Assembly (NCBI RefSeq): GCF_003971235.1
Contig: NZ_CP034661.1
Location: 4,526,001-4,590,000, forward strand
Origin: Chryseobacterium aureum
GTDB lineage: Bacteria; Bacteroidota; Bacteroidia; Flavobacteriales; Weeksellaceae
Direction: 5' to 3'
Length of the DNA: 64,000 bases
The position numbers were made by a program, and so were the translations under genes. The notes under the pieces are model-generated. The model saw only the letters and a list, made by a program, of their open reading frames with translations. It was not told the origin of the DNA and ran no database searches. This document shows positions 8,517 to 17,293 of the stretch, piece after piece. Within the stretch, counting starts at the first letter, position 1. Each line of letters starts with the position of its first letter.

Positions 8517-10217
8517 ATGAATTTATTTACGGAAACCAATTTAAGTCCTGATATCCTTAAGGCAATTGGCGAACTGGGTTACGAAAGCCCAACAGAAATC
8601 CAAAAACAGACTATCCCTTTTATTCTTTCAGATATTCGCGACTTGATCGCACTTGCGCAGACAGGGACAGGCAAAACAGCAGCATTTTCGCTTCCGATTT
8701 TGGATATGATTGACGATACGAGTCGCAAAATCCAATTATTGGTGCTTTGTCCGACACGGGAATTATGTCTTCAGATTTCGAAGGACATAAAGAATTACTC
8801 TAAGTACATGAAAGACATCAAAACCACTGCGGTTTATGGTGGAAGTAGTATTGTAGAGCAAATGAGATCTTTGAAGGATAAACCGCAGATCATTGTGGGA
8901 ACTCCAGGTAGAGTAATTGATCTTATCAACAGAAAGGCATTAGACTTTTCTGCTATTCATTGGTTAGTATTAGACGAAGCTGATGAAATGCTTTCAATGG
9001 GATTCAAAGATGAATTGGAAACCATTCTGAGCGAAACTCCGGAAACAAAACAGACTTTCTTATTCTCTGCAACGATGAATAAAGAAGTGGAAAGAATTTC
9101 CAAAAATTACCTTACAAAGCCACACCGTATTTCAGTAGGTTCTATCAACGAAGTGAAGAAGAACATTACCCACGAATATTATGTGGTAGGATACCGTCAG
9201 AAAAAAGAAGCATTAAAAAGATTAATTGATGCTAACCCTAATCAGTATTCCATTATCTTCTGCAGAACAAGAATGGAAACTCAGGAGGTAGCAGATTTCC
9301 TGATGCAGAACGGGTATGCAGCTGATGCTCTTCATGGTGACCTTTCTCAAGCGCAAAGAGATACGGTGATGAAGAAATTCAGACTGAAAAACATTGATAT
9401 TCTGGTAGCAACAGACGTGGCCGCAAGAGGATTGGATGTAAATTCCCTTACCCACGTTATCCACTTCTCTTTACCGGATGATCCTGAAGTATTCGTTCAC
9501 AGAAGCGGAAGAACAGGTAGAGCCGGAAAAGACGGGATATCTATGGCTTTAATCAAGCCGGAAGAAAGCAGAAAACTGAAACAGATCAAGTCTTCAACAA
9601 AAATTGAAATTAACGAGAAGTTCATTCCTACAGGTGATGATATTATTAAAGCTCAGGTAGGAGGTGTATTCGAAAAATTATTGACGGAGCACGAAGATCT
9701 TTTCGAATTCGACGATAGCTTAATCCCGGATCTGAGCAACTTTACAAAAGAAGAACTGGTGCACCAACTGCTGCAGTTCCAGTTGAAAGACCTTGCTTTA
9801 TACTACAAAGACAAGCATGACCTTGTGGAGCAGAAATTAAGCAGCAGAGATGATGATTACTCCAGAAGAGACCGCGGACGTGACAGAGATAGAGACAGAG
9901 GCCGTGACAGAGATAGAGGAGATCGCGGAAGAGACAGAGATCGTGGTGCAAAACCAAGAAGAAGAGATGAAAACATGGTAAGATTCTTCTTCAATCTTGG
10001 GAAAAAAGACCACTTGAAGAAGCTTGATGTTTTAGATATTATCAATAAGGCAACGGCTGGTGGTAAAACCAAAAAAAGAGCTGAAATAGGGGATATCGAA
10101 ATCTTAGAGAAATTCTCTTTCTTCGAAGTTGAAAAATCGTTTAAAGACAATGTCCTGAGCAATATTCAATCCATGAAATTTAAAGGAAAAGATATGAGAG
10201 CTGAAGTAGCAAACTAA
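8517..10217 (+). CDS. DEAD-box RNA helicase with Arg-Asp repeat and DbpA-like RNA-binding domain
   Basis: ATP-dependent RNA helicase, probably for ribosome assembly or cold adaptation. All core motifs are present: Q motif (SPTEIQKQTIP), Walker A AQTGTGKT near residue 46, PTRELCLQI, VLDEADEML, FSATMN, and HRSGRTGRAGK in the second RecA lobe. After the helicase core (to about 380) comes a helical section. A low-complexity tract near residues 447-483 is made of RGRDRDRD-type units, followed by a C-terminal domain (VRFFFNLGKKDHLKK... IGDIEILEKFSFFEVEK) that matches the DbpA/CsdA RNA-binding domain. The RD tract is unusually long and regular. A strong terminator follows, so the gene is monocistronic. 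Confidence 0.92.
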   Translation: MNLFTETNLSPDILKAIGELGYESPTEIQKQTIPFILSDIRDLIALAQTGTGKTAAFSLPILDMIDDTSRKIQLLVLCPTRELCLQISKDIKNYSKYMKDIKTTAVYGGSSIVEQMRSLKDKPQIIVGTPGRVIDLINRKALDFSAIHWLVLDEADEMLSMGFKDELETILSETPETKQTFLFSATMNKEVERISKNYLTKPHRISVGSINEVKKNITHEYYVVGYRQKKEALKRLIDANPNQYSIIFCRTRMETQEVADFLMQNGYAADALHGDLSQAQRDTVMKKFRLKNIDILVATDVAARGLDVNSLTHVIHFSLPDDPEVFVHRSGRTGRAGKDGISMALIKPEESRKLKQIKSSTKIEINEKFIPTGDDIIKAQVGGVFEKLLTEHEDLFEFDDSLIPDLSNFTKEELVHQLLQFQLKDLALYYKDKHDLVEQKLSSRDDDYSRRDRGRDRDRDRGRDRDRGDRGRDRDRGAKPRRRDENMVRFFFNLGKKDHLKKLDVLDIINKATAGGKTKKRAEIGDIEILEKFSFFEVEKSFKDNVLSNIQSMKFKGKDMRAEVAN

Positions 10218-10236
10218 TCTCTTCTTATACCATACA

Positions 10237-10262
10237 AAACCGGCCCTGAGGTCGGTTTTTTT
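10237..10262 (+). terminator. terminator after the DEAD-box helicase gene
   Basis: A 9-bp stem AAACCGGCC/GGTCGGTTT with one G-T wobble closes the loop CTGA and is followed by eight T residues. Confidence 0.85.
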
Positions 10263-10368
10263 ATTTGATAATCAGTTGTTAACCGTATGTTAACAAAACT
10301 TAATGTCATATAGTTTCACGTGCGATCCTTTTTTAAGAAATTTGCACTCGAATTATAAATACTAAAAA

Positions 10369-11007
10369 ATGGGAATTGGTAATATTTTCCACGCTTTTCA
10401 ACCAAAAGATAAAATCTTCTTTGTACTTTTCGAAAAAGTAACTGAAAATCTAGTTGCAATGTCAGAAGAATTCAACACAGGAATCAAGGATTTCGATCTT
10501 AATGACGATTCAATGTTGAAGAAAATGAGCGACTTCGAACACAAGAATGATGAACTTACTCACGAAATTTTCGTAGAATTAGGGAAAAACTTCATTACAC
10601 CTTTTGACCGTGAGGATATCCACACATTAGCAACAGGACTGGATGATATCGCTGATTATATCTACGCTTCCACAAAATATATTTTCCTGTACAAATCACC
10701 TGAGATGAGGGCTTATTCAGACTTCTCTTTACTGATCCACAAAGCATGTCTTGAAATTCAGAATGCCATGAAAAACCTTAAAGGATTCAAAAACATGGAA
10801 CAGGTGAAAGAAGCTTGTATTAAGGTGAACTCTATTGAGAATATTGCTGACGATTTGCTTTCCAATTCAATGGTAGAATTATTTGAAACCAATGATGCGA
10901 TCAACATTATTAAAGTTTCATCGGTATTGAACTACCTTGAAATTGTAACGGACAAAGCAGAAGATGTTGCCAATACAATCGAGAACATCATGATTAAATA
11001 CGCCTAA
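10369..11007 (+). CDS. DUF47 family PhoU-like phosphate transport regulator
   Basis: An all-helical 212-residue protein of the DUF47 (PhoU-like) family, normally encoded beside Pit phosphate transporters and thought to modulate them. Family features include FEHKNDELTHEIFVELGKNF (about 56-75), TPFDREDIHTLATGLDDIADYI (77-98), and a C-terminal segment EIVTDKAEDVANTIENIMIKYA with the repeated acidic metal-binding pattern. The pit gene starts 12 nt downstream, so the two are co-transcribed. Confidence 0.9.
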   Translation: MGIGNIFHAFQPKDKIFFVLFEKVTENLVAMSEEFNTGIKDFDLNDDSMLKKMSDFEHKNDELTHEIFVELGKNFITPFDREDIHTLATGLDDIADYIYASTKYIFLYKSPEMRAYSDFSLLIHKACLEIQNAMKNLKGFKNMEQVKEACIKVNSIENIADDLLSNSMVELFETNDAINIIKVSSVLNYLEIVTDKAEDVANTIENIMIKYA

Positions 11008-11019
11008 TACATAGCAAAA

Positions 11020-12162
11020 ATGGAATTTCCGATTTTACTTATAGTTATTATTGCGCTGGCCCTGATCTTCGATTATATCAATGGTTTCCATGATGCAGCC
11101 AACTCAATTGCAACTATAGTTTCTACAAAAGTTTTAACTCCATTCCAGGCTGTACTTTGGGCGGCGCTCTGGAACTTTGCAGCGTTCTTTATTGCTGCTT
11201 ACATTATTGGAGAATTCAAAATTGGTAATACAATAGCCAAAACAGTTAATGAGAACTTTATCACCCTCGAAGTTATCTTCTCAGGTTTGGTGGCAGCCAT
11301 TGCCTGGAACCTTTTGACATGGTGGTTCGGGATCCCTTCTTCTTCTTCACACACGCTGATCGGAGGTTTCCTGGGAGCGGCTCTTATGCACGCTTTCATG
11401 ATGGATTATCATGATGTGGCAGCCGCGCAGCCGGAACTTGGAATGTGGGGTACCATTAAAGAGGCTTTCAACCAGGTAACGCACCAGAGTGTTGTAAAGT
11501 TTGATAAAGTAATTCCTATTTTCCTGTTCATTTTCATGGCACCTATCATAGGGATGATTATTTCCATCATCATTACACTGATTATTGTACACCTTTATAA
11601 AAAATCAAACCCTCATAAAGCCGATAAATCTTTCAAAAGACTGCAGTTGGCTTCATCAGCATTGTTTAGCCTGGGACACGGTTTGAATGATGCTCAGAAA
11701 GTAATGGGAATCATTGGGGCAGCAGTAATTTATTATCACGTTAATATGCTTCAGGATGTTCAGTATCTGAATATTCCTTCTGCAGAACGTTTTGATTATT
11801 TTGCGCAGCACTATATCTGGGTTCCTCTGGTTTCATTTATTGCCATTGCCCTGGGAACTATGAGCGGAGGATGGAAAATCATCAAAACAATGGGGACCAA
11901 GATTACGAAAGTAACTTCATTAGAAGGAGTAAGTGCAGAAACTGCAGGGGCTATTACCCTATTCATTACAGACCATTTTGGAATCCCTGTATCCACTACG
12001 CATACCATTACAGGTTCTATCATTGGGGTAGGATTAACGAAGAGGGTTTCAGCCGTAAGATGGGGGATTACAGTAAGCTTATTGTGGGCCTGGGTTCTAA
12101 CCATTCCAATCTCTGCAATAGTAGCAGGAATTACCTATCTGGCGGTAACCTTCCTTTTCTAA
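11020..12162 (+). CDS. inorganic phosphate transporter, Pit family
   Basis: Low-affinity metal-phosphate symporter of the inner membrane. The protein has about ten hydrophobic segments and the inverted duplicated Pit signature: FDYINGFHDAANSIAT near residue 17 and LGHGLNDAQKVMGIIG near 223. GIPSSSSHTLIGG (about 106-118) and GIPVSTTHTITGSIIGVG (about 322-339) are the matching second motifs of each half. It is the second gene of the pair with the DUF47 regulator, and a terminator follows. Confidence 0.95.
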   Translation: MEFPILLIVIIALALIFDYINGFHDAANSIATIVSTKVLTPFQAVLWAALWNFAAFFIAAYIIGEFKIGNTIAKTVNENFITLEVIFSGLVAAIAWNLLTWWFGIPSSSSHTLIGGFLGAALMHAFMMDYHDVAAAQPELGMWGTIKEAFNQVTHQSVVKFDKVIPIFLFIFMAPIIGMIISIIITLIIVHLYKKSNPHKADKSFKRLQLASSALFSLGHGLNDAQKVMGIIGAAVIYYHVNMLQDVQYLNIPSAERFDYFAQHYIWVPLVSFIAIALGTMSGGWKIIKTMGTKITKVTSLEGVSAETAGAITLFITDHFGIPVSTTHTITGSIIGVGLTKRVSAVRWGITVSLLWAWVLTIPISAIVAGITYLAVTFLF

Positions 12163-12185
12163 AAAACAAATCATATATTTATATC

Positions 12186-12214
12186 AACTTTGTCCGTTTG
12201 GGCAAAGTTTTTTG
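12186..12214 (+). terminator. terminator after the phosphate transporter gene
   Basis: A 10-bp stem AACTTTGTCC/GGGCAAAGTT with one wobble closes the loop GTTT and is followed by TTTTTG. Its tail doubles as the -33 region of the next promoter. Confidence 0.8.
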
Positions 12215-12245
12215 TTTTATAAAGCCTTGAAAAATTGTATTTTTG
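12211..12245 (+). promoter_or_regulatory. Bacteroidota promoter of the prenyl synthase gene
   Basis: TTTG at -33, a 23-nt spacer and TATTTTTG at -7. The -7 element contains the in-frame TTG seven codons upstream of the ATG, which excludes that TTG as start. Confidence 0.6.
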
Positions 12246-12263
12246 TTCAAACTATTAGATTTT

Positions 12264-13235
12264 ATGGAATTTTTAGACAGATACCAGCAGATTGTTGCAG
12301 ATGCCATCACTAAATATACTTTTAAAGATAAACCTTCGGAGCTGTATGAACCGATGAATTATATTATTTCCCATGGTGGAAAACGTCTTCGTCCCATTAT
12401 GGTACTCATGGCATGTGATATGTTCGGCGGAGATCTTAAAGAAGCAATCAAGCCTGCATTGGCTATCGAGTTTTTCCATAACTTCACACTGATCCATGAT
12501 GATATTATGGATGAAGCTCCCCTAAGAAGAAACAAACCTACCATTCATACTTTACACGGCCTTAATGTAGGAATTCTTTCCGGAGACGGACTGATGCTGA
12601 AAGCCTATAAGTTTTTTGAGGATCTGGAACCTGAAATTTTCAAAGCCTGTATCAGAATATTTACGCACACCGGGCTTCTTCTTTGTGAAGGACAGCAGTA
12701 TGATATCAATTTTGAAACTCAGGAAGACGTTACTTTTGACGATTATATCAGAATGATTACCTATAAAACAGGCGTTTTAAGTGCTTCTTCATTCGAGATC
12801 GGAGCTTTGATTGCAAAGGCAGATTTTAAAGATGCCAAAGCTATTTTCAATTTCGGGAAACATATCGGGATTGCCTTCCAGATCATGGATGACTATCTTG
12901 ATGTATTCGGAGATCAGGCCCAGTTTGGAAAAAAACATGCCGGAGATATTTACGAAAATAAAAAGACCGTTCTTTACCTGCTGGCAAGAGAACATGCTAC
13001 AGACGAAGAAAGAAAAGAGCTTGATTACTGGTATTCCAAAAAAACGGAAAACGTTGATAAAGTGTACGGTGTAGAAAAGATTTTCAGAAGAACAAAAGTA
13101 GATGAAAAAGCATTACGCCTGATTGAAAAACATAATGAAATCGGGCAAAGCTATCTTCAGAAAATAGATGTTCCGGAAGAAAAGAAAAAACCTTTTATCG
13201 AACTGGCCAATTATTTGCTGAGAAGAGAAAGCTAA
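12264..13235 (+). CDS. short-chain polyprenyl diphosphate synthase (FPP/GGPP type)
   Basis: Condenses isopentenyl diphosphate with allylic diphosphates to feed quinone, carotenoid and carrier-lipid synthesis. The 323 residues contain SHGGKRLRP (36-44), the first aspartate-rich motif DDIMD (79-83) and the second DDYLD (about 209-213). The residue five places before the first motif is Phe (FTLIHDD). Long-chain enzymes such as octaprenyl synthase usually have Ala there, so a short product (C15-C20) is favoured. This is inference from chain-length rules. The start is the ATG 18 nt after the -7 element. Confidence 0.85.
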   Translation: MEFLDRYQQIVADAITKYTFKDKPSELYEPMNYIISHGGKRLRPIMVLMACDMFGGDLKEAIKPALAIEFFHNFTLIHDDIMDEAPLRRNKPTIHTLHGLNVGILSGDGLMLKAYKFFEDLEPEIFKACIRIFTHTGLLLCEGQQYDINFETQEDVTFDDYIRMITYKTGVLSASSFEIGALIAKADFKDAKAIFNFGKHIGIAFQIMDDYLDVFGDQAQFGKKHAGDIYENKKTVLYLLAREHATDEERKELDYWYSKKTENVDKVYGVEKIFRRTKVDEKALRLIEKHNEIGQSYLQKIDVPEEKKKPFIELANYLLRRES

Positions 13236-13238
13236 TAT

Positions 13239-13299
13239 AGGTAGCAAAGGGTAGGTAGGAGGTAACAGCAATTTACCTCCTACCTGTTTCCTGCAACCT
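13239..13299. repeat. imperfect inverted repeat, GGTAGGTAGGAGG-type arms
   Basis: Two 28-nt arms (13239-13266 and 13272-13299) are complementary at about 20 of 28 positions, the best part being GGTAGGAGGTAA paired with TTACCTCCTACC. The arms have a degenerate text-like purine-rich composition. The element fills almost the whole gap between the prenyl synthase and GSCFA genes. Confidence 0.75.
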
Positions 13300-13311
13300 A
13301 ATCCCTATACA

Positions 13312-14262
13312 ATGAAATTCAGAACAGAAGTTGATATCCCCGCATCAGAAAAAAAGATTGAAATTGAAGATAAAATATTTTCAATAGGCTCATGTTTTGC
13401 CTCGGAGATGACAGATTTACTGCAGGACGGACAGCTTCAGACCCTTAACAATCCTTTTGGGACGATTTTCAACCCCTTTTCGATCAACCATGCAGTGAGC
13501 AGGTTACATGATTCTGCATTTTATGAAGAAGAGGAGCTGATTACGTATAATGAAGAATATATTTCGCTGGATCATCATACCAGTTTTGATACCCGCTATA
13601 TCCATCAGACCTTAGATAAAATTAATGGCGCTATTGAAGCAGGTAATGCCTTTCTTCAGGAAGCCGACTGGATTATTATTACCTATGGATCTTCATTCAT
13701 CTATGAATTCCTTCCCAAGAAAAAGCTGGTAGCCAACTGTCACAAGATTCCTCAGAAGTTTTTCGAAAAAAGACTGCTTTCCCATCAGGAGCTTACCAGT
13801 TCAATTTACCAGACGATTCTGGATCTCAAAGACATTTGTAAAGAAGGAGTGCAAATCCTTTTTACCGTTTCCCCCGTAAGGCATACAAAAGACGGTATGG
13901 TAGAAAATCAGCTGAGCAAATCTAAGCTGATTACTGCTATTCATGAGTCTATTTCTATGTTTGAAGACTGCCATTATCTGCCTGTCTATGAAATTTTAAT
14001 GGATGACCTCCGGGATTACCGTTTTTACAAAGAAGATATGATTCATCCCAGTACACAGGCGGTTAATTATATTTTTGAGAAGTTCGGGAAGTCTTATTTT
14101 TCAGAAGAAACTCAGGATTTTATCAAAGAAAACTTTAAGATTATCAAAGCGCTGGAACATAAAACCAGTGATAAGAAAGATCCGAAGTTTATAGAATTCA
14201 GAGAAAAGCTGGATCAGAGAATTGAAGCTCAGCGAAAAAAAGTAAAACATAAAATATTTTAA
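13312..14262 (+). CDS. GSCFA domain protein
   Basis: A 316-residue protein named for the motif visible here as SIGSCFASEM (24-33). GSCFA proteins resemble SGNH/GDSL hydrolases: the Ser of GSCFA corresponds to the catalytic serine, and a C-terminal DMIHPST block (near 243) supplies the Asp/His pair. Substrate is unknown. It is read with the next gene without any gap (stop followed immediately by ATG), forming GSCFA-DUF4269-TatD. Confidence 0.9.
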   Translation: MKFRTEVDIPASEKKIEIEDKIFSIGSCFASEMTDLLQDGQLQTLNNPFGTIFNPFSINHAVSRLHDSAFYEEEELITYNEEYISLDHHTSFDTRYIHQTLDKINGAIEAGNAFLQEADWIIITYGSSFIYEFLPKKKLVANCHKIPQKFFEKRLLSHQELTSSIYQTILDLKDICKEGVQILFTVSPVRHTKDGMVENQLSKSKLITAIHESISMFEDCHYLPVYEILMDDLRDYRFYKEDMIHPSTQAVNYIFEKFGKSYFSEETQDFIKENFKIIKALEHKTSDKKDPKFIEFREKLDQRIEAQRKKVKHKIF

Positions 14263-14784
14263 ATGCCCGATTTTACCAGAATTGATTATCTGAAAGATGG
14301 AAATGAAAGACAGAAAAAAGCTTATGAAATTCTGACAAAGTATCATGTTTTGGAGAAAATGAAGGACTATTTTCCCATTCTAGCAGGTACTGTTCCTATA
14401 GAAATTGATATCAAAGGAAGTGACCTGGATCTTATTTTCCAGGTGGATTTAGAATATAAACAGGATTTTCTGGACGATTTACTGTTTTGCCAGCTTATTT
14501 CTCAGGATACAGAGGTGGAGCATTCCATGGTAAACGGTGAGGAATGTATTACATTAAACTGTATGCTTGAAGGGGTTCCCATCGAGATTTTCGGGCAAAA
14601 TAAGCCTACGCTGCAGCAGAATGCCTACCTTCATATGGTCGCCGAATACAAAATACTACAGGAGAAAGGAGAGAAATTTAAACAAAAAATAATAGATCTG
14701 AAAAAACAGGGAATAAAAACAGAACCGGCTTTCGGAATGCTGCTGGGGCTTGAGAACCCTTATGAAGATCTGTTGAAATTTTAA
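14263..14784 (+). CDS. DUF4269 domain protein
   Basis: A 173-residue soluble protein matching DUF4269. The conserved core is FPILAGTVPIEIDIKGSDLD (about 36-55), whose GSDLDL resembles the metal-binding GSxxD of nucleotidyltransferase folds. This resemblance is only suggestive. It directly abuts the GSCFA gene upstream and the TatD gene 5 nt downstream, so it is the middle gene of a three-gene operon. No function is established. Confidence 0.85.
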   Translation: MPDFTRIDYLKDGNERQKKAYEILTKYHVLEKMKDYFPILAGTVPIEIDIKGSDLDLIFQVDLEYKQDFLDDLLFCQLISQDTEVEHSMVNGEECITLNCMLEGVPIEIFGQNKPTLQQNAYLHMVAEYKILQEKGEKFKQKIIDLKKQGIKTEPAFGMLLGLENPYEDLLKF

Positions 14785-14789
14785 ATAAA

Positions 14790-15551
14790 ATGATTGATAC
14801 CCATACACACTTATACGCAGAAGAATTTGATGAAGACAGAAAAGAAGCTATTCAAAGAGCATTAGATAAAGGAATTACAGAATTTTATCTTCCTGCCATT
14901 GATTCTGAATCTCATGAGAAAATGCTGACACTGGAAACTGAATATCCGGGACAGATTTTTTCCATGATGGGATTACATCCTTGTTATGTAAAACCGGAAT
15001 CCTGGGAAAAAGAACTTGAAATTGTAAAAAAATACCTTGATCAAAGACCTTTTCCTGCAATTGGAGAGATCGGAATTGATCTGTACTGGGATAAAACGAC
15101 ACTGGATATTCAGGTAAAAGCTTTTGAACAGCAGATTGACTGGGCAATAGAAAGAGACCTTCCGATTGTGATCCATACCAGAGAAAGCTTTGATGAGACA
15201 TTTGACGTTTTAGAACGAAAAAAACATCCCAAACTGAGAGGAATCTTCCATTGCTTTTCCGGAAATCTGGAACAGGCACAGCATGCCATTGACCTTAATT
15301 TTATTTTAGGAATCGGTGGAGTAGTCACCTTCAAAAACGGGAAAATAGATCAGTTTCTAAATGAGATTCCTTTGGATAAAATTGTTCTGGAAACAGATTC
15401 TCCTTATCTGGCCCCGGTTCCGCACAGAGGAAAAAGAAACGAGAGCTCTTATCTTGATCTGGTAGCCGGAAAACTGGTAAACATCTATGGGAAAGATTTT
15501 TCTGAGATAGACCGCATTACAACGGAAAATGCCAAGAATCTTTTTAAGTAA
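14790..15551 (+). CDS. TatD family metal-dependent hydrolase
   Basis: Predicted deoxyribonuclease-like TIM-barrel hydrolase. Metal ligands and signature blocks are complete: IDTHTHLYAEEF (His5, His7), AIGEIGIDLYWD near residue 91, PIVIHTRES near 126, GIFHCFSG near 151, and ETDSPYLAPVPHRGKRN near 202. The length of 253 residues is normal. It is the last gene of the GSCFA operon, and an inverted repeat follows. Confidence 0.93.
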   Translation: MIDTHTHLYAEEFDEDRKEAIQRALDKGITEFYLPAIDSESHEKMLTLETEYPGQIFSMMGLHPCYVKPESWEKELEIVKKYLDQRPFPAIGEIGIDLYWDKTTLDIQVKAFEQQIDWAIERDLPIVIHTRESFDETFDVLERKKHPKLRGIFHCFSGNLEQAQHAIDLNFILGIGGVVTFKNGKIDQFLNEIPLDKIVLETDSPYLAPVPHRGKRNESSYLDLVAGKLVNIYGKDFSEIDRITTENAKNLFK

Positions 15552-15667
15552 AACGGCTGAAAGCTTGAAGAGAGAAGCTGGAGGTTACTGTTAGTCTTAT
15601 AATTTCTGACAGTTATTATTAGAACCTCAATAACTTCCCTCTTCCGGCTCCCAGCTTCCAAGCTCTA
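15552..15667. repeat. imperfect inverted repeat, AGCTTGAAGAGAGAAGCTGG-type arms
   Basis: The left half (around AAGCTTGAAGAGAGAAGCTGG) and the right half (around CCGGCTCCCAGCTTCCAAGCT) are roughly complementary but with many substitutions, as in the other text-like elements here. It fills the gap between two convergent genes, just before the RhlE terminator. Confidence 0.65.
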
Positions 15668-15737
15668 TTAAAACTTCCCAATTCTTATTCCGAACTTAGT
15701 AAGGTTAGGTTATAGAACTTTAATTTAAAATAAATAA

Positions 15738-15775
15738 AAACCCCTTTTCAATACTGAGAAGGGGTTTGTTTTTAT
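15738..15775 (-). terminator. terminator of the RhlE-type helicase gene
   Basis: A 13-bp stem with one mismatch (AAACCCCTT core) around a 4-nt loop. Read on the minus strand it is followed by a T-rich tail. Confidence 0.8.
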
Positions 15776-17076
15776 TTCTTTCTGGTGAAATTCTTGTTCT
15801 TAGGTTTTTTGAACCCTACCGAAGCTCCCGCAGAAGGCTTTTTACGGTTGTTATTAGACCTTGGATTATTGCTGCCGCCTGTTTTAGGTTTTTCGCTGCC
15901 TGCGTGAACAGGCTTGTTATTAGAATCCCTTTTCTGGGCAACCAGATCATCTGTATGGAACGGATGGTCTTTAATGACCGGAATTTTTTTGCCAATCAGC
16001 TTTTCAGTATTCTTCAGGTTCAAAAGGTCTAGTCCATCTACAAAAGATATAGAATTACCTTCAGCACCGGCTCTTCCTGTTCTTCCGATTCTGTGTACAT
16101 AGGTTTCAGAAACATCAGAAAGCTCAAAATTAATAACAAATTTCAGTTCGTCAATATCAATTCCCCTTGCAGCAATATCTGTAGCCACAAGAACTCTTGT
16201 TTTCCCGGATTTAAAGTTGTTCAAGGCATTTTGTCTCGCATTCTGAGATTTATTACCGTGGATCGCTTCTGCGGAAATATTGTCTTTCTGAAGTTTTCTG
16301 GAAATCTTGTCAGCACCATGTTTCGTTCTTGCAAAAACCAGCACAGAATCTGAAATGTCATTTTGAAGAATGTGGGAAAGCAAATTCAGCTTATTGTCTT
16401 TTTCTACAAAATAAACAGATTGCTTAATGGTGTCCGCTGTAGATGAAACAGGGGTTACTTCTACTTTTACGGGGTTATTCAGGATAGAATTAGCCAGTTT
16501 CTGAATTTCTCCGGGCATCGTGGCCGAAAAGAATAAAGTCTGTCTTTTCTGAGGTAAAAGCTTAATGATCCTTTTTACATCATGTACAAAACCCATATCC
16601 AGCATTCTGTCTGCTTCATCCAGTACAAAAATTTCAAGATTTTTCAGGCTGATGATTCCCTGGGCAATAAAGTCCAGAAGTCTTCCGGGAGTGGCTACCA
16701 GAATATCAACTCCTTTTCTCAAAGCAGCCTCCTGGTTTCCCTGTTTTACCCCTCCGAAGATAACAAGCTGTTTTAATGGAAGATATTTACCGTAAGCATT
16801 AATGTTTTCCTCTATCTGAATCGCCAGTTCTCTGGTCGGTGTAAGGATTAATGCTTTAATATGTTTATTGGGAATTTTATTTTTGGATAAATTCTGTAGG
16901 ATTGGGATGGAAAAAGCTGCTGTCTTTCCTGTTCCTGTCTGTGCACAACCTAAAAAGTCTCTGCCTTCCAGAATATCAGGAATAGATCTTTCCTGGATAG
17001 GAGTCGGAGTCGTGTATCCCTGCTCCTGGATTGCTTTTGCAATAGGTTCTATTAAGTTTAAGTCTGTAAAATTCAA
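15772..17076 (-). CDS. DEAD-box RNA helicase, RhlE type
   Basis: ATP-dependent RNA helicase of 434 residues. It has the Q motif (TPTPIQERSIP), Walker A AQTGTGKTAAF near residue 44, PTRELAIQI, VLDEADRMLDMGF, FSATMP, ARGIDIDEL and HRIGRTGRAG, then a basic Lys/Asn/Arg-rich tail from about 375 that probably binds RNA. This compact core plus basic tail is the RhlE architecture. The start is TTG: no in-frame ATG lies between it and the promoter. It is the second DEAD-box gene of the window and differs from the first in lacking the DbpA-type domain. Confidence 0.92.
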   Translation of the reverse strand: MNFTDLNLIEPIAKAIQEQGYTTPTPIQERSIPDILEGRDFLGCAQTGTGKTAAFSIPILQNLSKNKIPNKHIKALILTPTRELAIQIEENINAYGKYLPLKQLVIFGGVKQGNQEAALRKGVDILVATPGRLLDFIAQGIISLKNLEIFVLDEADRMLDMGFVHDVKRIIKLLPQKRQTLFFSATMPGEIQKLANSILNNPVKVEVTPVSSTADTIKQSVYFVEKDNKLNLLSHILQNDISDSVLVFARTKHGADKISRKLQKDNISAEAIHGNKSQNARQNALNNFKSGKTRVLVATDIAARGIDIDELKFVINFELSDVSETYVHRIGRTGRAGAEGNSISFVDGLDLLNLKNTEKLIGKKIPVIKDHPFHTDDLVAQKRDSNNKPVHAGSEKPKTGGSNNPRSNNNRKKPSAGASVGFKKPKNKNFTRKK

Positions 17077-17133
17077 ATGAATTATTTTAAAATTTAAATA
17101 AAAATTCCTTCAGTCTGAAAGAATTACATTCTG

Positions 17134-17141
17134 CAAAGGTA
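17134..17141 (-). promoter_or_regulatory. -7 promoter element of the RhlE-type helicase gene
   Basis: The minus strand reads TACCTTTG, an exact consensus match, giving a leader of about 50 nt. Confidence 0.5.
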
Positions 17142-17293
17142 GGTTAAAAAAAATTAAGATTTTTATTCTGCTCATTGGCATCTTTAATAAAGCTTATTTT
17201 AGGGCTTGTAAAATAGCAATGGCCACCCGTATACGAGCAGCCAGTGTTTTATTATAAAATCTTATCTGAATCAAAAGATCATAGTAAATGAAA

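Noticed and set aside
10310..10325. Possible parS site upstream of the phosphate genes
   Set aside because: Only the left half of the palindrome is present. The right half is lost, so it is not a credible site on its own.
15552..15667. Insertion sequence remnant between TatD and RhlE genes
   Set aside because: No transposase fragment or target-site duplication is seen. The arms match the style of the other gap repeats.
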